Notes under the pieces: model-generated
Seen by the model: only the letters and a program-made list of their open reading frames with translations
What the model was told of the DNA's origin: nothing
Databases searched by the model: none
Origin: Pseudomonadota bacterium
GTDB lineage: Bacteria > Pseudomonadota > Alphaproteobacteria > Sphingomonadales > Sphingomonadaceae
Assembly: GCA_947474905.1 (NCBI GenBank)
Contig: CANJKQ010000017.1
Location: 1-9,105, forward strand
Reading direction: 5' to 3'
Length of the DNA stretch: 9,105 nucleotides
Part shown: one piece after another, positions 1 through 7,432 of the stretch
Numbering within the stretch: the first letter of the stretch is position 1
Layout: every line of letters begins with the position of its first letter
Made by a program: the position numbers and the translations under genes

Positions 1-1314
1 CAGCCGCCGCGTCACAGCGGGATCGAGCGTGGCGGGATCGGCGGCGACCGGAAAGGCAGACAGCGCCAGCACGGCGCCGGCCAGGAAGGTGCCCACCCCC
101 GTCGTCGTTTTCTGGATGAAAAAGGAACCGGCGAAAAACACGCCTTCGGATCGCTGGCCCGTGCTGAGCTCGGCTTCCTCGACCACGTCGGACAACATCG
201 CCGAACCCAGGATGAACGCCGCGACGCCAACCATGGTGTTGATGCCGAGGATGAAAAACACGAGCGGCGCGAGCCAGGGTGACCCATCCGGCGGAAACGC
301 GCCAAGCTCGCGCAACGCATAGGGCAAGACGCACAGCACCGCGTTGCCGAATGACAGCATCGCCGCGATCCTGGGCTTGTCACCGCCCTTGGCAACATGG
401 GGCGCCAGCACGAACGCCCCAAGCGCGCCCAGAAACAGCGCCACGGCCAGCAATTGATACTGCGCACCATGAAAGCGCCAGACATATTGATAGAGATAGT
501 TGGACAGCGCGAACGACAGACCCTGGGCAGTATAGGCAAACAGGCTGGCCGCCATCAGCACCGCGAACGCGCGGTTCCGCACCGTCTTGCTGAACAGCGC
601 AAAATGCTCGGCCAGCGTCTGCTTGGCCATCGTCACCACGGGCATCAGCCGCACCTCGCGCTGCAGGCCAAGCGATGATCCCAGAATGGCGATCGCCATG
701 GCGACAGCGCCAAACATCGCCATATGCGAATAGCCGACTTCATTGTGCAGCCCGATCGGATGCCTCGCATCAGGCACCAGAAACACGCCATAAGCCAGCG
801 CCAGAATCGCCAACCCGCCAAACCAGCCAAACACATAGCGATAGGAAAACAGGCGCGTCCGCTCATCATAATCGGACGACAGCTCAGGCCCCAGCGCCGA
901 CGCCGGAATTTCAAAGGCAGAAAGCGCCAGGCGCGTCAGCAGCGCCGCGCCGAACAGATAAAGCGTCAACGCCCCGTGCGACCACGCCATTGGCGGGTTC
1001 CACAACAACAGCCAGCCAAGCGCGACCGGCAGGGCGGAGGCGTACATCCAGGGATGGCGACGGCCAAGGCGACCGCGAGTATGGTCCGACAGATAGCCGA
1101 CCAGCGGATCGGCAAACGCTTCGACCATCAACGCCGCCAAAATGGTGGTGCCGACCGTTGCCGCTGGCAGACCCACCACCTGATTATAAAAGAGCAGCAA
1201 AAAGGTCGAAAAACCGTTATCCTTGATCCCGTAGGCGATCGATCCGACGCCAAAGGCCAGTTTGCTGCCAAACGGCAACCGCCGGGCGGGCGGCGCCAGG
1301 CCGGGACCATGCAT
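1..1314 (-). CDS. GPH-family (MFS_2) cation symporter-like transporter, C-terminus cut by window edge
   Basis: An open frame of 438 codons runs from the ATG at 1314 to the left window edge without a stop, so the extreme C-terminus is missing. The product is a hydrophobic inner-membrane protein with the layout of the glycoside-pentoside-hexuronide:cation symporter group of the major facilitator superfamily. Visible hallmarks are an N-terminal FGVGSIAYGIKDNGF segment (residues 21-35), the loop 2-3 motif GYLSDHTRGRLGRRHPWM (73-90), and the late DVVEEAELSTGQRSEGVFFA segment (376-395) followed by FFIQK (398-402). Family members usually have about 440-480 residues, so little is lost. Its ATG shares one base with the stop of the upstream SDR (TGATG at 1316-1312) and has no Shine-Dalgarno of its own, which suggests translational coupling. 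The family classically moves sugars with Na+ or H+, but many alphaproteobacterial members have unknown substrates. Lying beside SDR and acyl-CoA dehydrogenase genes, this one may import a non-sugar carbon source; that is inference. Confidence 0.88.
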   Translation of the reverse strand, partial: MHGPGLAPPARRLPFGSKLAFGVGSIAYGIKDNGFSTFLLLFYNQVVGLPAATVGTTILAALMVEAFADPLVGYLSDHTRGRLGRRHPWMYASALPVALGWLLLWNPPMAWSHGALTLYLFGAALLTRLALSAFEIPASALGPELSSDYDERTRLFSYRYVFGWFGGLAILALAYGVFLVPDARHPIGLHNEVGYSHMAMFGAVAMAIAILGSSLGLQREVRLMPVVTMAKQTLAEHFALFSKTVRNRAFAVLMAASLFAYTAQGLSFALSNYLYQYVWRFHGAQYQLLAVALFLGALGAFVLAPHVAKGGDKPRIAAMLSFGNAVLCVLPYALRELGAFPPDGSPWLAPLVFFILGINTMVGVAAFILGSAMLSDVVEEAELSTGQRSEGVFFAGSFFIQKTTTGVGTFLAGAVLALSAFPVAADPATLDPAVTRRL

Positions 1315-2141
1315 CAGCGAAACGCGTCCAGCGTATCAAACAGCGACGGCGCGTCGACGTCCCAGCTGTGGCGCGGACCGATCAGCATACCGCCATCGAC
1401 CAGCAAATGCGTGCCGGTGACAAAGGCCGCATCGTCGCTGGCGAGATAGGCGACCGCAGCCGCGATATCTTCCGGTCGGCCCGCGCGCTGGATCGGTTGC
1501 GCATGCGCGGCAATTCCCGCGATCGCCTGGTTGACCACGGGGCGTTGCGCCTCAGAAACGCCGATCGCGCTGGCAAAGATATTGGTCATGATGAAACCCG
1601 GGCAGACCGCGTTGACCCGGATATTGTGCTTGGCAAGATCGGCGGCGGCGAGCCGCGTCAGGTGCAGAACCCCGGCCTTGGCGACCGAATAGGCGGTGGG
1701 CGCCGCGCCCGTCTGAAACGCGGCAATCGACGCGGTGTTGACGATCGCGCCGCCGCCGCGCGCGGCCATTAACGGCGCGGCATGGCGAATGCCCATCGCC
1801 ACCGACCGCAGCAACAGCGCCTGGGTGCGATCCCACCCGTCCGCATCGATTTCGTCAATCGGCTCACGCGCGCCGCCCGCGCCGGCATTGTTGAACAGCA
1901 CATCAATACCGCCCGCCGCGTCCGCCGCTTGCAGCAGCGCCACAATATCGTCGACTTTCGTGACATCGGTACGCCGGAAATGGCATCGCCCGTTGGAGGT
2001 GGCGGCAAGCTCTGCCCCGCCAGCCTCATCGACATCGCCGATCCAGACCTCCGCCCCTTCTTCAGCCAATCTGAGGGCAGTGGCACGACCAATGCCCGAT
2101 GCACCGCCGGTCACCACCGCGCGTTTGCCCGCGAACCGCAT
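1314..2141 (-). CDS. short-chain dehydrogenase/reductase (classical SDR, probably NAD-dependent)
   Basis: The 275-residue product is a full-length classical SDR oxidoreductase, a soluble Rossmann-fold enzyme that interconverts alcohols and ketones. Seen: the cofactor loop TGGASGIG (11-18), Asp36 at the end of strand 2 (IGDVDEA), which favours NAD(H), NNAG (84-87), catalytic Ser138 in NTASIAA, Tyr151 and Lys155 in YSVAK, the PGF segment (181-183), and the C-terminal LLVDGGM. I chose the ATG at 2141 because AGAGGAA (2154-2148) lies 6 bases upstream and the next residues (RFAGKRAVVTGG) are the usual SDR start. An in-frame ATG at 2174 lies inside a likely -10 box and has no good Shine-Dalgarno. 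A C-terminal tail of about 25 residues (PRHSWDVDAPSLFDTLDAFR) extends beyond the usual SDR end. The gene is first in a two-gene unit with the overlapping transporter. The substrate is unknown. Confidence 0.93.
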   Translation of the reverse strand: MRFAGKRAVVTGGASGIGRATALRLAEEGAEVWIGDVDEAGGAELAATSNGRCHFRRTDVTKVDDIVALLQAADAAGGIDVLFNNAGAGGAREPIDEIDADGWDRTQALLLRSVAMGIRHAAPLMAARGGGAIVNTASIAAFQTGAAPTAYSVAKAGVLHLTRLAAADLAKHNIRVNAVCPGFIMTNIFASAIGVSEAQRPVVNQAIAGIAAHAQPIQRAGRPEDIAAAVAYLASDDAAFVTGTHLLVDGGMLIGPRHSWDVDAPSLFDTLDAFR

Positions 2142-2147
2142 CCTGGC

Positions 2148-2197
2148 TTCCTCTCTTATTATCCTGGCGAGCATAGGAGGGTGCAAGCGCCGGTCAA
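2148..2197 (-). promoter_or_regulatory. candidate sigma70-type promoter and RBS for the SDR-transporter pair
   Basis: On the minus strand TTGACC (2197-2192) and TATGCT (2175-2170) are separated by 16 bases, close to the -35/-10 consensus. They would start transcription near 2163, about 20 bases before the chosen SDR start. A second overlapping candidate is TTGCAC followed 17 bases later by GATAAT (2163-2158), but its start point would fall too close to the Shine-Dalgarno AGAGGAA (2154-2148). Sphingomonad promoters are often divergent from E. coli consensus, so this is a sequence match only. Confidence 0.4.
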
Positions 2198-2296
2198 CGG
2201 GCTAAATTTGAATATCGGGTTTGCCAAGGGCGGTTCGGCTGGCTAGTCCCCCGGGTCGCCCCGGCTTGGCCCGACAGGATGACAGGAGAAGATGCC

Positions 2297-3442
2297 ATGG
2301 CGCTGGACCCGGAGACTTTTGAGGCGCTGATCGACACGGTGCGCCGGTTCGTGACCGAACGGTTGCGACCGCTGGAGGCCCAGATCGAGGCTGACGACGC
2401 CATTCCGCCCGCCATCGTGCGCGAAATGCGCGATCTTGGCCTGTTCGGTCTGTCGATCTCCCCCGATTATGGCGGCCTGGGGCTGACCATGGCGGAAGAA
2501 TGCCGCGTCGCCATCGAGCTGGGCCGTACCACCCCCGCCTTTCGCTCCACCTTCGGCACAAATGTCGGCATCGGCAGCCAGGGGCTGGTGATGGCGGGCA
2601 GCGACGCGCAGAAAGCGCAGTGGCTGCCGCGCATCGCCAGCGGCGAGGTCGTCACCAGCTTTGCCCTGACCGAACCCGATGTGGGCAGCGATTCGGGTAG
2701 CGTTAAGACGCGCGCCGTTCGCGACGGCAATGTCTATCGCCTGTCGGGCACCAAGCGCTACATCACCAATGCCGACAAGGCCGACCTGTTCACCGTCATG
2801 GCACGCACGGGCGAGGAAGCGGGCGGGCGTGGCGTTTCCGCCTTCCTGGTTCCCCGCGATCTGTCGGGGCTGACCGTCGGCGAGCCCGAGAAGAAGATGG
2901 GGCAGAAAGGCGCCAAGGTGGCCGACGTCAATTTTGATGACGTGCCCGTGCCCGTCGAAAACCGGCTGGGTGAGGAAGGCGAAGGCTTCAAGATCGCAAT
3001 GCGCGTGCTTGATCGCGGGCGGCTGCATATTTCGGCCGTCTGCGTTGGCGTCGCCGAGCGGCTGATCGCCGATAGCGTTGCCTACGCCACCGAGCGCAAG
3101 CAGTTCGGCAAGCCGATCGCCGAACATCAACTGATTCAGGCGATGATCGCCGACAGCAAGACCGAAGCACTCGCCGCTCGCGCGCTGGTGCTGGAAACCG
3201 CCGACCGGAAAGATCGTGGCGAGGATGTCGTGCTGGAAAGCGCTGCCGCCAAGCTATTCGCCAGCGAAATGGTCGGCCGCGTCGCCGACCGCGCGGTGCA
3301 GATATTTGGCGGCGCGGGCTATATCGCCGATTATGGCATTGAACGGTTTTACCGCGACGTCCGCCTGTTCCGTATTTATGAAGGCACCAGCCAGATTCAG
3401 CAGCTGATCGTCGCCCGGGAAACAGTGAAGCGCGGGGGATAG
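2297..3442 (+). CDS. acyl-CoA dehydrogenase
   Basis: The 381-residue product is a full-length FAD-dependent acyl-CoA dehydrogenase, which introduces an alpha-beta double bond into an acyl-CoA and passes electrons to electron-transfer flavoprotein. Seen: the alpha-helical N-domain (1-115), the substrate/flavin motif ALTEPDVGSD (123-132; Val129 differs from the small residue usual there), the TNADKADLFTVMAR beta-domain strand (157-170), the C-terminal signature QIFGGAGY...ER..RD (335-354), and YEGTSQIQ (361-368) with Glu362 as the catalytic base in the MCAD/SCAD position. The start is ATG 2297, preceded by AGGAGA 7 bases upstream. An ATG at 2279 would add six residues but lacks a well-spaced Shine-Dalgarno. 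It diverges from the leftward SDR and is followed 125 bases later by a second SDR on the same strand. Chain length or side-chain substrate cannot be predicted; a branched, cyclic or side-chain acyl-CoA is as possible as a straight fatty acyl-CoA. Confidence 0.95.
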   Translation: MALDPETFEALIDTVRRFVTERLRPLEAQIEADDAIPPAIVREMRDLGLFGLSISPDYGGLGLTMAEECRVAIELGRTTPAFRSTFGTNVGIGSQGLVMAGSDAQKAQWLPRIASGEVVTSFALTEPDVGSDSGSVKTRAVRDGNVYRLSGTKRYITNADKADLFTVMARTGEEAGGRGVSAFLVPRDLSGLTVGEPEKKMGQKGAKVADVNFDDVPVPVENRLGEEGEGFKIAMRVLDRGRLHISAVCVGVAERLIADSVAYATERKQFGKPIAEHQLIQAMIADSKTEALAARALVLETADRKDRGEDVVLESAAAKLFASEMVGRVADRAVQIFGGAGYIADYGIERFYRDVRLFRIYEGTSQIQQLIVARETVKRGG

Positions 3443-3444
3443 TT

Positions 3445-3484
3445 ACTTCCCCTCCCCCCTGCGGGAGGGGGTCGGGGGGTGGGC
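3445..3484. repeat. left arm of GC-rich inverted repeat
   Basis: This segment starts 2 bases after the acyl-CoA dehydrogenase stop. It holds an internal hairpin: CCCCTCCC (3449-3456) pairs perfectly over 8 bp with GGGAGGGG (3463-3470) around a 6-base loop, followed by TCGGGGGGTGGGC. The whole arm is the near-complement of 3527-3563, differing by a few substitutions and single-base gaps. GC-rich palindromes of this kind (CCCTCCC...GCGGGAGGG...GGGTGGG) are, from general knowledge, dispersed between genes in sphingomonad genomes. It could protect the 3' end of the upstream message or attenuate transcription. There is no U-tract, so a classic intrinsic terminator is not supported. Confidence 0.75.
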
Positions 3485-3526
3485 CTCCGACGGCAATAAC
3501 AATATACCGCTTGCGACAGGCCGGTC

Positions 3527-3563
3527 GCCCACCCCCGGCCGCTCCCGCAAGTGGGAGGGGAGT
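3527..3563. repeat. right arm of GC-rich inverted repeat, carrying the RBS of the downstream SDR
   Basis: The reverse complement of this segment matches the left arm (3445-3484) nearly end to end. Its own small hairpin pairs CTCCC (3542-3546) with GGGAG (3553-3557) around GCAAGT. The distal strand GTGGGAGGGGAG is purine-rich and lies 5 bases before the ATG at 3568, so the repeat itself provides the Shine-Dalgarno. The two arms together could also fold into one long hairpin around a 42-base spacer (3485-3526), which would partly bury this site. Confidence 0.75.
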
Positions 3564-3567
3564 ACAC

Positions 3568-4356
3568 ATGGACACCACCAATTTGTTCCGCCTTGATGGC
3601 CGCATTGCACTCGTCACCGGCGGGTCGCGTGGCATCGGCAAGATGATCGCGGCGGGCTTCATCGCGCAGGGAGCGCGGGTCTATATTTCATCGCGCAAGG
3701 CCGATGCCTGCTTTGCAACCGCCGAGGAACTGGGCGCCAACTGCATCGCGCTGCCGCAAGACGTGTCGACCGTCGCCGGCTGCAAAGCGCTCGCCGAACA
3801 ATTCGCCGCGCATGAGGGCAAGCTCGATATCCTGGTCAACAATGCCGGTGCTGCCTGGGGCGAACCATTTGAGGTGTTTCCCGAAAAAGGCTGGGACAAG
3901 GTGATGGACCTCAACGTCAAATCGCCTTTCTTCCTGACCCAGGCGCTGCACGAGGCGCTGAAGGCAGCCGCTTCTGCGGCGCAGCCCGCCAAGGTGATCA
4001 ACATCACCTCGATCGATGGCCAGCGGCTCAATCCGTGGGAGACGTACAGCTATCACGCGTCCAAATCGGCGCTGATCTATTTGACCAAGCGCATGGCCGC
4101 ACGGCTGATCCGCGACCATATCAACGTCACTTCGATCGCTCCCGGCGCTTTTGCCAGCGAGATGAACCGCGCCGCGCGCGACCATGGCGATGCGGTGGCG
4201 CAGAGCATCCCCGCCAAGCGCATCGGCGTCGATGAGGATATGGCCGGCACCGCCATCTACCTCGCCAGCCGGGCGGGCGATTATGTGGTGGGCGACACCA
4301 TCACCGTCGATGGCGGGCTGGTCAACGCGGCATTGGGCAGCAGCATCGACGCTTGA
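3568..4356 (+). CDS. RhlG-like short-chain dehydrogenase/reductase, probably NADPH-dependent
   Basis: The 262-residue product is a complete classical SDR. Seen: TGGSRGIG (17-24), Ser42-Arg43 after strand 2 (SSRKAD), which favours NADP(H), NNAG (91-94), catalytic Ser148 in NITSIDG, Tyr162 and Lys166 in YHASK, APG (191-193) and TVDGG at the C-terminus. The segments SSRKADAC, NNAGAAWG and GWDKVMDLNV resemble the subgroup containing Pseudomonas RhlG, annotated as a 3-oxoacyl-ACP reductase type, so reduction or oxidation of a beta-hydroxy/keto acyl thioester is plausible but not shown. The start at ATG 3568 has GGGAGGGGAG 5 bases upstream; an upstream in-frame GTG at 3556 or an earlier TTG would read through the repeat into low-quality sequence. 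It follows the acyl-CoA dehydrogenase on the same strand, probably in one transcript, and its stop lies only 6 bases from the convergent toxin gene end. Confidence 0.92.
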   Translation: MDTTNLFRLDGRIALVTGGSRGIGKMIAAGFIAQGARVYISSRKADACFATAEELGANCIALPQDVSTVAGCKALAEQFAAHEGKLDILVNNAGAAWGEPFEVFPEKGWDKVMDLNVKSPFFLTQALHEALKAAASAAQPAKVINITSIDGQRLNPWETYSYHASKSALIYLTKRMAARLIRDHINVTSIAPGAFASEMNRAARDHGDAVAQSIPAKRIGVDEDMAGTAIYLASRAGDYVVGDTITVDGGLVNAALGSSIDA

Positions 4357-4362
4357 TCGCGG

Positions 4363-5060
<698 letters not shown>

Positions 5061-5062
<2 letters not shown>

Positions 5063-5088
5063 TATAGCAATTGGCCTTTACCGCGCAA
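5061..5088 (-). promoter_or_regulatory. possible promoter of the toxin-antitoxin operon
   Basis: On the minus strand TTGCGC (5088-5083) and TATATG (5066-5061) are 16 bases apart. The -35 half lies inside the last codons of the malic enzyme gene, and the -10 overlaps the operator palindrome. A repressor bound there would block polymerase. The match to consensus is moderate, and read-through from the malic enzyme gene is also possible because no terminator is visible between 5077 and 5034. Confidence 0.35.
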
Positions 5089-7336
5089 TACCGCCCGCCG
5101 CCAGCACCGCCAGCGTCACCAATTCGCTGGCGGTGCTGGTCATCGGCGTGATCTGCACGTTCTTTTCCATGCCGATCAGCATCGGGCCGATCACCGCGTC
5201 GCCGCCAAGCTCGCGCAGCAGCTTGGCCGAGATATTGGCCGATTGCAGCCCCGGCAGCACCAGCACGTTGGCGGGGCCAGACAGGCGAGCAAAGGGATAA
5301 TTCGCCATCTGGCGCGGATTGAGCGCGACATCGGGCGCCATCTCGCCTTCGAATTCAAAGCCGACATTGCGCTGTTCGAGCACCTTCACCGCCTCGCGGA
5401 TATTATCGAGCCATTGGCCTTCGGGATTGCCGAAGGTCGAATAGCTGAGGAAGGCGACGCGCGGCTCATGCCCCATCCGCCGCGCCACCGCCGCTGTCTG
5501 CTCGGCGATATCGGCGAGCATTTCGGCATCGGGTCGTTCATTGACCGTCGTGTCGGCCATGAAGACGGTATGGCTCTGCCCGACCAGCACGTGAATGCCA
5601 AAGGGCGTGCGCCCGGCGGCGGGATCGACGACGCGGCGCACTTCGCGCATGGTTTGCGCATAAGTGCGGGTGACGCCGGTGATCATCGCGTCCGCCTCAC
5701 CCAATTGCAGCATGACGCCGCCAAAGGTGTTGCGATCCTGGTTGATCATCCGCTCGCAATCGCGGCGCAGATAGCCGCGCCGCTGCAACCGCTCATAGAG
5801 GAAATCAACCATGCGCGGGACGAGCGGCGATTTGCGGCTGTTGTGGACCTCATAGCTTTCGGGGTCCGCCACACCCAGGGTGCGCAGCCGGTCATGAACG
5901 TCATCGCGCCCGACCAGCACGGGAATGCCATAGCCGCCATCCTTGAACGCGATGGCGGCGCGCAGCACGACTTCTTCCTCGCCTTCCGCGAACAGCACGC
6001 GCTTGGGGTGGGCGCGGGCGCCTTCATAAGCGAGGCTCAGCACCGAGGTGGTGGGGTTGAGCCGGGCGCGCAGGCTCTGGCGATAGGCTTCCAGATCGAG
6101 AATGGGCTTGGTGGCGACACCCGAATCCATCGCTGCCTTGGCGACGGCGACCGGCACCACTTCCATCAATCGCGGATCGAATGGCGCGGGGATGATATAG
6201 TCGGGGCCAAAGCTATGGCGCGTGCCATAGGCCTGCGCCACTTCCTCCGGCACCTGCTGCCGCGCCAGGTCTGCCAGCGCCTGGGCAGCGGCGACCTTCA
6301 TCGCGTCGTTGATGCCCGTCGCCCGCACATCGAGCGCGCCCCTGAAGATGAAGGGGAAGCCAAGGACGTTGTTGACCTGATTGGGGTAATCCGACCGCCC
6401 CGTCGCGATGATCACGTCAGGACGGGCACGTTTGGCCTCGGGCGGCGTGATTTCGGGGTCGGGATTGGCCATGGCGAAAACAATGGGATTTTTGGCCATC
6501 TTCTTCAGAAATTCGGCGGGCAGCGCCCGCGCCGCAGACAGCCCCATGAACACATCCGCGCCGTCCAACGCCTCGGCAAGAAAACGCCGGTCCGTCGCAA
6601 CGGCGTGCGCCGATTGCCACTGGTTGATGTCGCGACGCCCCTGATAGATGACGCCGGTGCGATCGCACATGATCAGGTTGCCGCTGGGTAACCCCATCGC
6701 CTTGATCAGCTCGGCACAGGCAATGGCCGCAGCACCCGCGCCGTTCATCACGACGCGCGTGTCCTTGATGTCGCGCCCGGTCAGAAACAGCGCATTGATC
6801 AACCCCGCCGCCGCGATGATCGCGGTGCCGTGCTGGTCGTCATGCATCACCGGAATCTTCATGCGTTCACGAAGGGCTTGCTCAATGATGAAGCATTCGG
6901 GTGCCTTGATGTCTTCAAGGTTGATGCCGCCAAAGCTGGGCTCGAGCAGCGCGACCGCGTTGATAAAGGCTTCGGGGTCTTCGGTCGCCACTTCAAGGTC
7001 GATCGAATCGACATCGGCAAAGCGCTTGAACAGCACGGCCTTGCCTTCCATCACCGGCTTTGAGGCAAGCGCCCCGAGATTGCCCAGCCCCAGAATGGCG
7101 GTGCCATTGGAAATCACCGCGACCAGATTGCCCTTGGCGGTATAGTCATAGGCGGTCGCCGGATCTTCGGCGATGGCGCGCACCGGCACCGCAACGCCGG
7201 GCGAATAGGCAAGCGCCAGATCGCGCTGCGTCGCCATCGGCTTTGAGGCGACAATCTCGATCTTGCCGGGGCGCCCCTCCGAATGGAACAGCAAGGCTTC
7301 GCGTTCGGAAAACTGGACGTTCGATTCGTCGGTCAT
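5078..7336 (-). CDS. maeB: hybrid NADP-dependent malic enzyme with phosphotransacetylase-like domain
   Basis: The 752-residue product is the long bacterial malic enzyme that decarboxylates malate to pyruvate with reduction of NADP+, linking the TCA cycle to pyruvate and NADPH supply in the cytosol. Malic N-domain (about 15-160): Tyr44 in AYSPGVA, Lys99 in MEGKAVLFK, and acidic metal-site residues in INLEDIKAP (Glu141, Asp142) and MHDDQHGTA (Asp166, Asp167). NAD-binding domain (about 165-400): NGAGAAA (198-204), FAMANPDPE (287-295) and NNVLGFPFIFRGALD (322-336). C-terminal phosphotransacetylase-like domain (about 430-750): MADTTVNERPD (593-603), LSYSTFG (630-636), GPANVLVLPGLQSANI (687-702). 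In characterised homologues this domain is not catalytic and mediates acetyl-CoA inhibition. Length is typical (about 750-770). ATG 7336 has GGGAG about 6 bases upstream; the open frame continues a further 115 codons into mutS, but that extension is antisense to mutS and unlike the family. It lies divergent to mutS. Confidence 0.96.
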   Translation of the reverse strand: MTDESNVQFSEREALLFHSEGRPGKIEIVASKPMATQRDLALAYSPGVAVPVRAIAEDPATAYDYTAKGNLVAVISNGTAILGLGNLGALASKPVMEGKAVLFKRFADVDSIDLEVATEDPEAFINAVALLEPSFGGINLEDIKAPECFIIEQALRERMKIPVMHDDQHGTAIIAAAGLINALFLTGRDIKDTRVVMNGAGAAAIACAELIKAMGLPSGNLIMCDRTGVIYQGRRDINQWQSAHAVATDRRFLAEALDGADVFMGLSAARALPAEFLKKMAKNPIVFAMANPDPEITPPEAKRARPDVIIATGRSDYPNQVNNVLGFPFIFRGALDVRATGINDAMKVAAAQALADLARQQVPEEVAQAYGTRHSFGPDYIIPAPFDPRLMEVVPVAVAKAAMDSGVATKPILDLEAYRQSLRARLNPTTSVLSLAYEGARAHPKRVLFAEGEEEVVLRAAIAFKDGGYGIPVLVGRDDVHDRLRTLGVADPESYEVHNSRKSPLVPRMVDFLYERLQRRGYLRRDCERMINQDRNTFGGVMLQLGEADAMITGVTRTYAQTMREVRRVVDPAAGRTPFGIHVLVGQSHTVFMADTTVNERPDAEMLADIAEQTAAVARRMGHEPRVAFLSYSTFGNPEGQWLDNIREAVKVLEQRNVGFEFEGEMAPDVALNPRQMANYPFARLSGPANVLVLPGLQSANISAKLLRELGGDAVIGPMLIGMEKNVQITPMTSTASELVTLAVLAAGGIAR

Positions 7337-7432
7337 GGCGGCTCCCCGGGTTGGGGATTGCTTTAAGGCGCTCGCCCCGCTCCTGCCACCCCTCCCTTGA
7401 ATGCGCGCACTGAATGCGCAATGCGCGTTGCC
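7337..7432. promoter_or_regulatory. divergent intergenic region between maeB and mutS
   Basis: These 96 bases must hold the 5' signals of both genes. Three copies of AATGCGC start at 7400, 7413 and 7420, the last two in direct tandem, just before the mutS start. On the maeB side there is GGGGAG ahead of the ATG. No pair of -35/-10 boxes close to consensus was found on either strand, so promoter positions are not called. Confidence 0.45.

Noticed and set aside
724..1449. A 241-codon plus-strand open frame spanning the transporter and the SDR end.
   Set aside because: It is rich in Arg, Gln and Pro with no domain, and runs antisense across two convincing genes.
2243..3130. A 295-codon open frame on the minus strand opposite the acyl-CoA dehydrogenase.
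   Set aside because: It lies antisense to a clear full-length enzyme, its residues have the biased look of a shadow frame and no motif is recognisable.
3445..3484. Rho-independent terminator after the acyl-CoA dehydrogenase.
   Set aside because: The 8-bp GC hairpin is strong, but it is followed by TCGGGGGGTGGGC rather than a T-run, and it belongs to a dispersed-type inverted repeat. A stabilising or attenuating role remains possible.
3445..3563. Insertion-sequence remnant with terminal inverted repeats.
   Set aside because: The arms enclose only 42 bases with no coding trace and no target-site duplication was seen. The pattern fits an intergenic palindromic repeat better.
5243..6691. A 482-codon open frame on the plus strand opposite maeB.
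   Set aside because: It is the antisense shadow of maeB. Its composition (rich in His, Arg, Gly, Ala) is that of a complementary high-GC frame, it has no recognisable domain, and the minus-strand product matches a well-known enzyme over its full length.
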